A model generated the notes under the pieces. That model was not told the origin of the DNA. It did not search any database and saw only the letters and a list, made by a program, of their open reading frames with translations. From the NCBI GenBank assembly GCA_963799085.1, contig CAWCWA010000007.1, forward strand, positions 19,391 through 83,390: a stretch of 64,000 nucleotides of DNA, in the 5' to 3' direction. The position numbers and the translations under genes are program-made. This document shows, piece after piece, positions 19,335-28,326 of this stretch. The DNA is from AP-15 sp963799085 (GTDB taxonomy: Bacteria; Pseudomonadota; Alphaproteobacteria; ATCC43930; CGMCC-115725). Position 1 is the first letter of the stretch; every line of letters starts with the position of its first letter.

Positions 19335-21057
19335 ATGAAGCATTCGATGCGCCGATGGAACGAACTGGCATGGTTTCGGTATTTCCCAGCAGCCCGTTGG
19401 CTCACCGAGTACCATGCCGCTTGGCTGCGTCGAGATATCATAAGCGGCCTGACGCTGGCTGCTTATGCGATCCCCGTGTCTCTCGCCTATGCCGCATTGG
19501 CGGGTCTGCCACCACAGGTTGGCGTCTATGGCTATCTGTTGGGCGGGATCGGCTACGCCCTGTTGGGGTCGTCGCGCCAGCTAGCAATCGGACCCACTTC
19601 GGCCATCTCATTGATGATCGCCGGAACTGTCGGAGCGATGGCGGATGGAGACGCGCATCGCTACGCCGCGATCGCCAGCCTTACGGCCTTTATCGTCGCC
19701 GGGCTTTGTTTTCTGGCCTGGGTTATGCGGCTGAGCGCGCTTGTCAAATTGATCAGCGACAGCATCCTCGTCGGGTTCAAGGCCGGTGCCGGATTGACCA
19801 TTGCGATGACGCAGCTGCCGAGCTTGATCGGGACGCCGGGCGGCGGCCACAATTTTTTCGATCGGGCTGTATTTTTTGCCGGTCAACTCTCGCAGGCCAA
19901 CTATCTCGTTCTCGTTGTTGGCGCCGTCGCGATCGCGTTGCTCGTGCTCGGCGAACACCGGTTGCCCGGAAAACCGGTCGCGCTCGGCGTCGTTGCGCTT
20001 TCCATCGTCGTTGCGTCGGTGCTGGGCCTTCCGGCGCTCGGATTGCCTACGACGGGCCCGATCCCGCGCCGGCCTGCCGGGGTTGGAAATCCCGACGTTG
20101 CGGCCAAGCGATGTCGAAGGCATCGTTCCACTGGCAGCCGGATGCCTTCTGCTCGCCTATATCGAGGGTGTCTCTGCCGCCCGAACATTCGCAGAAAAGC
20201 ACCGCTATGCCCTCGACCCGCGGCAGGAGCTGCTCGGCATCGGCGCAGCCAATCTCGCGGCCGCCCTCGGACAAGGCTATCCAGTGGCGGGCGGGCTCTC
20301 GCAATCGGCGGTTAACGACAAGGCCGGCGCCCGCACCCCGCTTGCCCTGATTTTCGCCTCGGCGACGCTGGCGCTGTGTCTGCTGTTTCTTACCGGATTG
20401 TTGGAAAAAATTTGCCGAAGGCGGTGTTGGCGGCGGTGGTGCTTACCGCTGTCGCAGGATTGCTCGATTTTTCCGGACTGTTGCGCATGTGGCGCGTCAG
20501 CCGTCTCGACTTTTACGCCGCGACGATCGCTTTGGGGGCCGTGCTGCTGCTCGGGATTCTGCGAGGCATCCTGCTCGCGGCCTTGGCCTCGGTTCTGATG
20601 TTGTTGATCCGTGCGTCGAATCCACACGTTGCGTTCCTCGGCCGCGTGCCCGGCACCAGAAGCTATTCCGATCTCGCCCGTCATCCAGAGAACGAGGTCT
20701 TGGCCCACATCATTGCGTTTCGCCCGGAGGCGTCGCTGATCTACGTCAACGCCGAATTCGGTCTTGCACGTCGTGTCGAGTCGGGTTCGGGCAGCCGGGT
20801 CGTCCGACATACGTCTAGTTGTCTGTGATTTGTCGGCGTCGCCTTATGTCGATCTCGCCGGCTCGCGCATGCTGCACGAGTTGGACGACGACCTGACCGC
20901 GCGCGGCATCGAGCTTCGCATCGTCGGAGCGCGTGGAACGGTGCGGGACCTGTTGCGCGCCGATGGCGTAGGCGAGAAGGTCGGCGGGCTCGATCGCGTG
21001 GATACGCTCGAGGGTCTCCTTGACGGCAGCCAACCATATCTGGACCCGCTTGTTTGA
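19335..21057 (+). CDS. SulP-family anion transporter with C-terminal STAS domain, three frameshifts
   Basis: The start at 19335 (MKHSMRRWNELAWFRYFPA) leads into the SulP signature DIISGLTLAAYAIPVSLAYA. About eleven hydrophobic segments follow, including SRQLAIGPTSAISLMIAGTV. The fragment GYPVAGGLSQSAVNDKAGA is a SulP hallmark. The end is a STAS domain (LVVCDLSASPYVDLAGSRML). Frame changes fall near 20075, 20410 and 20765. Removing them gives about 575 residues, normal for the family. It is 70 bp after the RND pump gene. Sulfate, bicarbonate or another anion is possible as substrate. Confidence 0.88.
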
Positions 21058-21245
21058 CCCGCATCAACCTTGAACCACCATTGGATCAGCCGTCGCCGGC
21101 GTCTCGGGCGTCTCGCTTGCCGGGCTTCGTCTCCACCGCGGATGCCGTCGTCGGGCGACCCCTGACGTCAGCGAGTTACGCAGCCGTCGCGAGACGGACC
21201 GCCCGCCGCTGTACAGCGGCGGCCTATGCTAGGTGCGGCCCCGGT

Positions 21246-21998
21246 TCAGATCGTTTCACGGTGGTAATCCGTCTCATCCGGCGCCCGCGCAAGCGGCTGT
21301 AGGATATCGATCAACTCCTGATGGGCCGTGCTGCCCACATTGCGGAACTCGTCGATCGAATGCGCGTCCATTAGCCGGCTCAGGCGCAGCAATTCGCGCA
21401 TTCGTTGTCGGCGATTGAGCTGCAGTTCGGACGGGCGGGAGGTGAAGAACAGCCGCCGCAATTCGCCGGGACCGAAGAGATGGCTGAATTCGGTTGCCGT
21501 CACGTAGATCAGAAACAAGACCAAGATCCAGAGCGAAATCGCAGAAAACCGATGCCACGAAAAGGTCGTGATCAAATAAGGGATGAAATCGCTCGGCGGA
21601 TTGCCCTCCAGCGCGAAGTGCACGAAACGCTCGAGGAGCCGCGCCAGAAACACGACAACCCAGTAAAACGCGGTCTTGAATAGTATCGGTTGGATCAGCG
21701 GCGCCCGGTCGTATCGCCTCAACAACGGCATCTTGTTGGCGACCAGCACCGCCTTGCCGACAACGAGCGCAGCCATCGTGACGAGCATGAAGTTGCTGAG
21801 CCCGATCAAATAATGAGCGACGAGGAGATTGCTCGTCAGCACGACAAAGTTAAATCCGACAAAAAAGAAGATTGTCGGCGGCAACGCCTCGCGCGCCTCG
21901 TGCAGAAGCCGGGCGCCAATTCGACACGCGACGCCGCCACATTGTGCGATCGGCGACGCCGGATGGCCGTATTGGTCGAGGAGGGGCCGCGTTCTCAT
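21246..21998 (-). CDS. hypothetical integral membrane protein
   Basis: The 250-residue protein has four clear hydrophobic stretches: PTIFFFVGFNFVVLTSNLLV, FMLVTMAALVVGKAVLVA, AFYWVVVFLARLLERFV and AISLWILVLFLIYVTATEF. A charged C-terminal helix-rich tail (RRQRMRELLRLSRLMDAHS) follows. I do not recognise a named family. It is the last gene of a minus-strand run behind a lipoprotein and a GH13 enzyme, 24 bp after the lipoprotein stop. Confidence 0.7.
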   Translation of the reverse strand: MRTRPLLDQYGHPASPIAQCGGVACRIGARLLHEAREALPPTIFFFVGFNFVVLTSNLLVAHYLIGLSNFMLVTMAALVVGKAVLVANKMPLLRRYDRAPLIQPILFKTAFYWVVVFLARLLERFVHFALEGNPPSDFIPYLITTFSWHRFSAISLWILVLFLIYVTATEFSHLFGPGELRRLFFTSRPSELQLNRRQRMRELLRLSRLMDAHSIDEFRNVGSTAHQELIDILQPLARAPDETDYHRETI

Positions 21999-22022
21999 GG
22001 CGTTAGCTCCAGCTGAAGCCGC

Positions 22023-23102
22023 TCACTGGTTCGCCGGTATCGTGACGACCGGCGCCGACCCCTTGACCCCCGTATCGGCGATCGAGAACAGCAGCATGAT
22101 GATGCTGAACGTGTTCTTGGATTGGATGTCAGTGTTAGCGATCCAAAACCACCTTCTGTCGTATTGTACGGTGACATAGGCGTCTTGAGGCGCCGCATCT
22201 GCGACTAGGACGCGCAAGGGCGGGCCGATCAGCGATGCTGCCGCCTGAGTGTCGAACCCAGGCGTGGCTCTGCCCTGTGCGACATCCGCTTCGGGCACCT
22301 GTACGACAGCCGCAAACTCCAGCATGATCTGCAGCATCGAACGTGTCACCATGTCGATCTCATTATCTCTTCCCGAATAGCCGCCGTAATTTACCTTGAG
22401 TTCCCGCAGGTCCGGCTTTAGCCCAAGGAGACTCTTTAATTCCCTCCCCTTAGCTGCGATCTGCGGATCCTTACTCGGCCCGAAGATCAAGACAGAGCTC
22501 TCCTCACCGGCTCTGATGCGCTCGATGCGGATCTGGATGGCGCCAGCGAGCTGGCCCTCGCGCAGCAGCTCGACGAGGCGGGTAAATTTTGGGTCGGCCG
22601 GGCGCCTGGGCCGGTTCAACTCATTATTCAGGCCATTAATCGAATCCAACATAATCGGTAGGATGCGATCCGCAGGATAGCCCGATTGTAGCACAAACAG
22701 CACGGAACTAGGGGGGATCGGCGTCATCAGCCTCTTCAAGAAATCCGTACCCGTGAGCGGCGAATAAACGACGGTAGGCCGGTCGGTATAGGTTCCGGCC
22801 GCCGTTGCGCTGCCGGCCGCCGTGAAGGGTCCGACAAGGCCCGCTGTAACGTTTCCTGCGGAGAAGCTACCGCCGATAGTGCTCTGAAGCTGATATCCGG
22901 CAATCACCTGCGCGACTTCAAGAAAAACCGGCATATCCGCGTAACGGAGCTTGACGATATTAAGAAGGGTCTGCTCCTGCCAGGAATTGCCGATTGCTGT
23001 CGCATAGTCGATGCGGTCGTGGGACACCGATCCCGGGCCGATGCTGCTGCACGCCGTCACGGCGAACACCATTACGGCGATGATGGGCCTTCTCGGTGCC
23101 AT
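22023..23102 (-). CDS. hypothetical lipoprotein
   Basis: The 359-residue protein begins with a short signal and lipobox (IIAVMVFAVTACSSIGPG). The mature part starts DRIDYATAIGNSWQEQTLLNIVKLRYAD and has a region rich in Ser, Thr, Gly and Ala (GGSFSAGNVTAGLVGPFTAA). I recall similar unnamed lipoproteins in other proteobacteria but no function. Its ATG sits two bases after the GH13 stop, so the two are almost certainly co-translated and the lipoprotein may anchor or assist that operon's envelope role. Confidence 0.75.
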   Translation of the reverse strand: MAPRRPIIAVMVFAVTACSSIGPGSVSHDRIDYATAIGNSWQEQTLLNIVKLRYADMPVFLEVAQVIAGYQLQSTIGGSFSAGNVTAGLVGPFTAAGSATAAGTYTDRPTVVYSPLTGTDFLKRLMTPIPPSSVLFVLQSGYPADRILPIMLDSINGLNNELNRPRRPADPKFTRLVELLREGQLAGAIQIRIERIRAGEESSVLIFGPSKDPQIAAKGRELKSLLGLKPDLRELKVNYGGYSGRDNEIDMVTRSMLQIMLEFAAVVQVPEADVAQGRATPGFDTQAAASLIGPPLRVLVADAAPQDAYVTVQYDRRWFWIANTDIQSKNTFSIIMLLFSIADTGVKGSAPVVTIPANQ

Positions 23103-23104
23103 CG

Positions 23105-24595
23105 CTAGTCGGGCAAGACCCGCAAGTCGAACACATTAAAATGCCAGGGAGCGAGATCGATGTAGAGACCGTAATCCACAAGATCGCCGCCATCGCGGTC
23201 GTAAACCTCACTTCCTAACAAGTCGGTCAGCCGAAGCCGTTTGCCGCGAAATGCCGGGAATGGTAATTGCAGCCGGCATTGGCTCTGATTGCCCGAGTAA
23301 TTGACGACAACGACATGGCGGTCGCCGTCCTCGGCCGCCCAGGCATAGGCGATGAAATCGTCGGAGGTCCAGTTGCCGTCCCAGGCCGCCCACGGCTCGA
23401 TCTGACCCCAGTTCCCCGAGCGAAACGCCGGCGTTTCTCGCAACACCTTCAACAGTTTCGCATAGAAGGCAGCGATCTCGGGGATTGTCGACTCGACCGG
23501 GCCGCGACAAAGATGGGCGGGGATGCGGAGCCGTGCACCCTCGAACTGGCCCTGATGGAAGAAACGCAGCCCTGGCGACAGGAACGTCGCGATCGCTGCT
23601 GCCCGATGCCGCGGCCAGTCGAATTCGGCTGCGGCGCGCGGCTCGTCGTGATTTTCCAGAAACCGGGCGAGCTTGTCCTGATAGTCGAGGCCGGCGCGCA
23701 GATGATCGCGGACCCGCCCGGCGCGGCGCGCGCTCAATCGGTCGTAGAGCCGCTTGTCGTAGCAATAGTCAAAGCCCTCCTGCTGCAAGGTCCATTCGAG
23801 GTCCCAATAGACCTCAGCCATGAACGTGAAGGCCGGATATCGCGCCCGTACAGCGGCCGTCGCCTTCGGCCAGAACGGCGTCGGCGTCAGCCCCCACGTT
23901 CTCTCGAAGATCTCGGGCAACAGCAGCATCGCCATGTCGCAGCGCACCCCGTCGCATTTGCCGGAGATCGTGGTCAGTTCGCCGATTTGCGCCGTCTGGA
24001 GTTCGGGATTGGCGTAGTTGAGCTGCAATGTATCGGGCCAACCCGGGAAATTAGGGTCGCGGCCGTGGGCCAATATTCGTGGCCCGCGAACGGTTTCGAC
24101 CCGCAGGTAATTCTGCGGCGCGGCCGTCGACGCCGCCTCGCTGCCCTCGACGTAGAACTCCGGACGGGAGTTCACCCAGGCGTGATCCGGCGCAGTGTGG
24201 TTGGGAACGAAGTCTAGCATCAGCCTGATTCCGCGCGCCGCTAGCCTTTCGCGGAAATGCGCCAACGCCGTCTCGCCGCCGAGCGCCTCGCTGACGGCGT
24301 AGGCTGCGATCGCAAAGCCGGAGCCGCAAATGTCGTCCTCGGTCAGATCGGGCAGAACCGATTTGAACTCTTCGCGCCATTGCAGGTTGCCGCACGAGAC
24401 GGCGCGGCCGGCGGGCCCCGTCCGCCACACGCTCAGCAGCCAAACCCAGTCGAAACCCTCTTCGGCAAAGGCGTCGATCGTGGCCTCGCCGATATCGGCC
24501 AGCGTCAGCTTCCTGCCCAATTCGCGGGACAGCCGATGGAGCCAGACCCTGGTGTTGATCTGAAACAGGGACGGATACCGCGGTTGTGTTGCCAT
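23105..24595 (-). CDS. GH13 alpha-amylase-family glycoside hydrolase
   Basis: The start at 24595 (MATQPRYPSLFQINTRVWL) has GGGAG about six bases upstream, better placed than the ATGs at 24601 and 24619. The (beta/alpha)8 barrel motifs are in place: DFVPNHTAPDH, the nucleophile in GVRCDMAML, the acid/base in FMAEVYWDLEW, and FLENHDEPRAAAEF for the third acid. A C-terminal beta domain (VVVNYSGNQSQCRLQLPF) follows. No signal peptide is visible, so it probably acts in the cytoplasm on alpha-glucans or trehalose/maltose-type compounds. It lies 43 bp after modC. Confidence 0.88.
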   Translation of the reverse strand: MATQPRYPSLFQINTRVWLHRLSRELGRKLTLADIGEATIDAFAEEGFDWVWLLSVWRTGPAGRAVSCGNLQWREEFKSVLPDLTEDDICGSGFAIAAYAVSEALGGETALAHFRERLAARGIRLMLDFVPNHTAPDHAWVNSRPEFYVEGSEAASTAAPQNYLRVETVRGPRILAHGRDPNFPGWPDTLQLNYANPELQTAQIGELTTISGKCDGVRCDMAMLLLPEIFERTWGLTPTPFWPKATAAVRARYPAFTFMAEVYWDLEWTLQQEGFDYCYDKRLYDRLSARRAGRVRDHLRAGLDYQDKLARFLENHDEPRAAAEFDWPRHRAAAIATFLSPGLRFFHQGQFEGARLRIPAHLCRGPVESTIPEIAAFYAKLLKVLRETPAFRSGNWGQIEPWAAWDGNWTSDDFIAYAWAAEDGDRHVVVVNYSGNQSQCRLQLPFPAFRGKRLRLTDLLGSEVYDRDGGDLVDYGLYIDLAPWHFNVFDLRVLPD

Positions 24596-24638
24596 AGGCA
24601 TCTCCCAGTGACGCGGCACTTGATAACTGCAAACGGCT

Positions 24639-25841
24639 TCAGCGTGGATTTGCCGCGTGCTTGATGTGACGACCAGGTAACTCGTCTGAAGTCAAGTTGG
24701 CCAACAGTTCTTCGGCTGCCACCGCCTCGACATCGGCACTTCTCGCCATGCCCGACCCTCTGCCGACAGCCTGGCGATCGAAAGCGACGCTCTTGATGAC
24801 GGCGAAGACGCGTTTGCCGGGGGCGAGGTTCAATGCGGCGATGGATTGCCGCGTCAGCCTGGCGATCAGGGCGTCGCCGCCGCAATCGAGGCGAAGCTCG
24901 GCGATCGGCCCGTCGGGCGGACCGATCTCGGCGATGACGACGGGCAGAATATTCAACGCGCTCAGACCCGTGGGCTCGCGGACCGCTATCATGACGTCGC
25001 GCGCCCTGACCTGGACCCGCACTCTGCTGCCGACGGCAAGGTCGAGTTGCGGAACGCGCAGTTCGCCGCCTGCCGCGCGCAACCGTGTCAAGCCGAAGGC
25101 GGCGTCGTGGCCGATGATCCAGGTCTCCAGGATGGCGCCTGCTTCGGGGCCACCGGACAGCGGTGAGAAGTCGAGCCTCGTAAGCACCTCCGCCGCCGGG
25201 CCGACCGCCGCGATCCGCCCCTCGGACAGGACCACCAATGTCGAGGCAAGTCTTGCGACCTCGGCGACCGAGTGGCTGACATAAATAATCGGAATACGCG
25301 TCTCGTCGCGCAGCCGTTCGATATAGGGCAGGATTTCCGATTTGCGGTCCTGGTCGAGCGAGGCCAAGGGTTCGTCCATCAACAGCAGGCGCGGGTTTGC
25401 GAGCAAGGCGCGGCCGATCGCGACGCGCTGCTTTTCGCCGCCAGACAACAGTCCCGGTCGGCGCCGCAGCACACGTCCGATGCCGAGCATCTCGACGATC
25501 TGCCCCAACTCACCATGAGACTGCCTCACGCGGCTGAACCAACGGCCGTAAAGGAGGTTCTGCCGCACTGTCAGATGCGGAAAGAGGCGCCCTTCCTGGA
25601 AAACATAGGCGATACGGCGGCGATGTCGCGGCACAAAGATGCCGCTGTCAGTGTCAGTCAGAACCGCTCCGTCAACGACGATCCGCGCCCGATCGGGGCG
25701 GATCAGCCCGGCGATCGCGTTGATCAGCGATGTCTTGCCCGAGCCCGACGGGCCAAAGAGCGCGGTCAACCCGCCTTCGCTCGCGAAATTCGCGTCAAGG
25801 GCGAAGCTCCCGAGGCGATGGCTGACGGCGACTTCGAGCAT
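24639..25841 (-). CDS. modC: molybdate ABC transporter ATP-binding protein
   Basis: The product has 400 residues. Walker A is FGPSGSGKTSLIN (about residue 30), the signature is LLSGGEKQRVAIGRALL, and Walker B is RLLLMDEPLASLD. The C-terminal region after residue 230 is the TOBE/molybdate-binding extension (RVRVQVRARDVMIAV, SALNILPVVIAEI). The start ATG overlaps the modB stop by one base. The tail is about 40 residues longer than usual and ends GRHIKHAANPR. Confidence 0.94.
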   Translation of the reverse strand: MLEVAVSHRLGSFALDANFASEGGLTALFGPSGSGKTSLINAIAGLIRPDRARIVVDGAVLTDTDSGIFVPRHRRRIAYVFQEGRLFPHLTVRQNLLYGRWFSRVRQSHGELGQIVEMLGIGRVLRRRPGLLSGGEKQRVAIGRALLANPRLLLMDEPLASLDQDRKSEILPYIERLRDETRIPIIYVSHSVAEVARLASTLVVLSEGRIAAVGPAAEVLTRLDFSPLSGGPEAGAILETWIIGHDAAFGLTRLRAAGGELRVPQLDLAVGSRVRVQVRARDVMIAVREPTGLSALNILPVVIAEIGPPDGPIAELRLDCGGDALIARLTRQSIAALNLAPGKRVFAVIKSVAFDRQAVGRGSGMARSADVEAVAAEELLANLTSDELPGRHIKHAANPR

Positions 25842-26545
25842 CAAAGGCCGACGGTTCGCCGGGTCGCTTCCCACGCCAGAAGCTCCGAAATCAGCAGTGC
25901 CGCCATCGAGATCGCAATAGACACCAGGGTCAGCCGAAGCGCCGCCAGATCGCCGCCGGGCGTCTGCGTGAAGGTATAGATGGCAGAGGCCAGGGTCTGC
26001 GTCTCGCCCGGAATGTTCGAGACAAAGGTGATCGTGGCGCCGAATTCGCCGAAGGAGCGGGCGAAAGAGAGGATCATGCCGACCAGAATACCCGGAACGA
26101 TCAGCGGCAGGGTGATCGTCAGGAACACCCACGCGCGGTTGGCGCCGAGCGTCCCGGCGGCGCTTTCGAGACCACGGTCGACGCCATCGAGCGAGAGGCG
26201 GATCGAGCGCACCATCAGTGGAAAGCCCATGATCGCGCAGGCAAGCACCGCCCCGGTCCAGCGAAAGGCCAGAACGATGCCGAGATATTCGTCGAGCATC
26301 CGCCCGAGCGGACCCCTGCGGCCGAACAGCAGCAGCAGGATGTAGCCTGTCACCACTGGCGGCATGATCAGCGGCAGATGAACCAGGCCGTTCAATAGCG
26401 ACTTGCCCCAAAAACGGCCGCGTGACAGCAGCACGGCCACCGCGACCCCGACCGGCAGACTCGCCGCCATCGCCCAGAATGCCACCTTCAGGCTGAGGCG
26501 GATCGCCGTCAGTTCCTCAGATGAAAAGGCGGTCAGCAGGCTCAC
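25841..26545 (-). CDS. modB: molybdate ABC transporter permease
   Basis: This 234-residue inner-membrane permease has the ModB N-terminus (LTAIRLSLKVAFWAMAASLP) and the ABC permease EAA-type loop (ESAAGTLGANRAWVFLTITL). The FARSFGEFGATITFVSNIPG segment is typical of ModB. It overlaps modC by one base and lies 28 bp after modA. Confidence 0.95.
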   Translation of the reverse strand: MSLLTAFSSEELTAIRLSLKVAFWAMAASLPVGVAVAVLLSRGRFWGKSLLNGLVHLPLIMPPVVTGYILLLLFGRRGPLGRMLDEYLGIVLAFRWTGAVLACAIMGFPLMVRSIRLSLDGVDRGLESAAGTLGANRAWVFLTITLPLIVPGILVGMILSFARSFGEFGATITFVSNIPGETQTLASAIYTFTQTPGGDLAALRLTLVSIAISMAALLISELLAWEATRRTVGL

Positions 26546-26573
26546 GCCGTCCGCCGCGGCAGGTCCGGACCGG

Positions 26574-27389
26574 TCATCCGGTGGGTGCGCGGTTGAGGAC
26601 GGTAAAGCCTTGCTTCTCGAAAAGCGGCGCCGCTGCGGCCGAACGCAAATAAGCGGCGAACCCTGCGGCGTCGGGATTGGACGAGTTCGCGATCAAGGCC
26701 ATCGGATAGACGATCGGCGGATGCGTATCGGCCGGGAAGCTCGCAACGATCTTGACGCCCTTGTCGGCCGCCGCATCGGTCTTGTAGACGATGCCGAGCG
26801 GAGTTTCGCCGCGCGAGACCAGCAGTAGGGCGGCGCGCACGTTTTCCGTTGGCGCTATGCGTTCGGCGACCGTGGACCAGACGCCGAGCTTTTCGAGGGC
26901 TGCCTTGCCGTACTTGCCGGCTGGGACCGTGTTGGGGTCGGCCATTGCCAGACGGTCGTTGCCGAGGGCGGCGGCGAGCGGAAAGTTCGGGCCGATCGCG
27001 ATCGATGCCGTGCCGCCGACCGGGGCTATCAGCACGATGCTGTTGCCGAGCAGATTGACGCGGGTATCGGGCTTGATCAGCTTGCGCTCGGCTAGATAAT
27101 CCATCCAGTCGAGGTCGGCGGACAGGAAGATGTCGGCGGGCGCGGCCGCCTCGATCTGCTTTGCGAGCGTCGAACTAGCGGCGTAGGAAACGGTCACGCG
27201 TTTGCCGGTTTCGCGCTCGTATTGCGCCCTGACGTCGTCGAGCGCGTTCTTCAAGCTGGCGGCCGCGAACACGACGATTTGGTGCGGCTGCGCCACGGCG
27301 GAGCCGATCGACAAAAACCAAGCCCCAATGGCGAGGTTTGTGATCACGGCGCAAAACCGGCGGCGGCGCATCAGACGGGATAGTGCCAT
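26574..27389 (-). CDS. modA: molybdate ABC transporter substrate-binding protein
   Basis: I chose the ATG at 27389 (MALSRLMRRRRFCAVITN) because GAGG sits eight bases upstream; the ATG at 27395 is too close to it. A signal peptide ends near SIGSAVAQ. Mature ModA motifs follow: IVVFAAASLKNALDDV, VSYAASSTLAKQIEAAAPAD with the oxyanion serine and IFLSADLDWMD, and MADPNTVPAGKYGKAAL. It is the periplasmic molybdate receptor for ModBC. ModE-box-like sequences lie in its leader. Confidence 0.94.
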   Translation of the reverse strand: MALSRLMRRRRFCAVITNLAIGAWFLSIGSAVAQPHQIVVFAAASLKNALDDVRAQYERETGKRVTVSYAASSTLAKQIEAAAPADIFLSADLDWMDYLAERKLIKPDTRVNLLGNSIVLIAPVGGTASIAIGPNFPLAAALGNDRLAMADPNTVPAGKYGKAALEKLGVWSTVAERIAPTENVRAALLLVSRGETPLGIVYKTDAAADKGVKIVASFPADTHPPIVYPMALIANSSNPDAAGFAAYLRSAAAAPLFEKQGFTVLNRAPTG

Positions 27390-27408
27390 CAGCATGTCCT
27401 CGATAACG

Positions 27409-27432
27409 CGGTATATCCCAGAGAATAGATCG
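27409..27432. promoter_or_regulatory. degenerate ModE-box-like site in the modA leader
   Basis: CGGTATAT at 27409-27416 faces ATAGATCG at 27425-27432 with an 8-bp spacer. Six of eight arm positions are complementary. The same CGGTATAT arm and spacer length occur in the perfect site at 30462-30487. It lies 20 bp upstream of the modA start. Confidence 0.45.
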
Positions 27433-27520
27433 GTGACGCCCGATCTGCGAGCGGTTTTGCGCCGGCACGCCTGCCGGAGGTCAAAGCAACTCGAGTCGGA
27501 CAGCCGCTTCCCGCTGGCAT

Positions 27521-27546
27521 CGTTATATCCAATAGGATATATACGG
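27521..27546. promoter_or_regulatory. ModE-box-like operator in the modA-mop divergent region
   Basis: CGTTATATCC at 27521-27530 faces GGATATATACG at 27535-27545. This resembles the ModE/Mo-box consensus of CG-TATAT arms known from E. coli and Rhodobacter. It lies between the divergent modA and molbindin genes and may control both. Confidence 0.65.
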
Positions 27547-27616
27547 TCCACGATGCCATCTGGGTTAACGCCTATTCTATACGGCCGTATCCGCGTCCCA
27601 TCGGAAGGGTGAACTC

Positions 27617-27823
27617 GTGAAGCTCAGCGCACGCAATCAGCTAAAGGGCAAGATCGTCGGGGTGACGAAGGGCCAGACGACGGCGCATATTCGGATCGAC
27701 ATCGGCGGCGGGGTGATCATCACTTCGTCGATCACCAACGAGGCCGTCGACGATCTTGGGCTGAAAGTCGGCGATGAGGCGTTGGCGGTCATCAAGGTGT
27801 CGGACGTCATGGTCGGTAAATAA
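27617..27823 (+). CDS. molbindin, single Mop/TOBE domain
   Basis: This 68-residue protein consists of one TOBE domain (MKLSARNQLKGKIVGVTKGQ...AHIRIDIGGGVIITSSIT). Such proteins oligomerise to bind molybdate or tungstate in the cytoplasm, serving storage and homeostasis. It is divergent from modA across a ModE-box-like site and lies four bases ahead of the next gene. Confidence 0.93.
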   Translation: MKLSARNQLKGKIVGVTKGQTTAHIRIDIGGGVIITSSITNEAVDDLGLKVGDEALAVIKVSDVMVGK

Positions 27824-27827
27824 CCCC

Positions 27828-28307
27828 ATGCGGATGCTCGGGCGCTCGATGGGCGCCGTCGCCGTCGGGTTGCTGCTGACCTGCCACGCTGCGGGGCAAT
27901 CGCCGGTGCTCTCGCTCGAAGGCAAGGTCAAGCAGCCGCAGCACTGGTCGATCGACGATCTGAGAGAGCTGCCAGCTGAACATGCCGACGTCTCGTATCA
28001 GACCGATCGTGGGCCGGTAAAGGCGAGCTTCACCGGCGTCCAGCTGTGGTCGCTGATCCTGGCGGCCGGCGGTCTTGACGATACCGGCAAGGGTGCTGTG
28101 TTGCGCCATGCGATCCGCATCACCGCCAAAGACGGCTGGGTTGTCGTCACTTCAATAGGGGAGATCTCACCCGATTTCGGCGACAAGGCCGCGATGGTGG
28201 CGTTCGAGCGCGACGGCGAACCGCTCGACGATTTCCGCCTTGTCATGCCCGGCGACAAGCACGACGGGCGTTGCGCGCGCGATGTCGTCACGATCGTGAT
28301 CGAATAG
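27828..28307 (+). CDS. small exported sulfite-oxidase-like (molybdopterin-binding fold) domain protein
   Basis: The 159-residue protein has a signal peptide (MRMLGRSMGAVAVGLLLTCHAAGQ). It is a single domain of the oxidoreductase molybdopterin-binding fold: LSLEGKVKQPQHWSIDDLRE, FTGVQLWSLILAAGG, then GWVVVTSIGEISPDFGD and CARDVVTIVIE. It is shorter than true sulfite-oxidase domains, and I see no obvious cofactor-ligating cysteine in the expected place, so it may bind without catalysing. Similar short proteins are encoded next to molybdate genes. It lies four bases after the molbindin gene. The PEP-CTERM protein at 30527 has two related domains. Confidence 0.75.
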   Translation: MRMLGRSMGAVAVGLLLTCHAAGQSPVLSLEGKVKQPQHWSIDDLRELPAEHADVSYQTDRGPVKASFTGVQLWSLILAAGGLDDTGKGAVLRHAIRITAKDGWVVVTSIGEISPDFGDKAAMVAFERDGEPLDDFRLVMPGDKHDGRCARDVVTIVIE

Positions 28308-28326
28308 GCAGTCCCCGCGTTCACGC

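Noticed and set aside
27579..27590. ATACGGCCGTAT palindrome upstream of the molbindin as another ModE box
   Set aside because: It is symmetric, but the arms abut without the 8-bp spacer and lack the TATAT core. It may be part of a promoter; not claimed.
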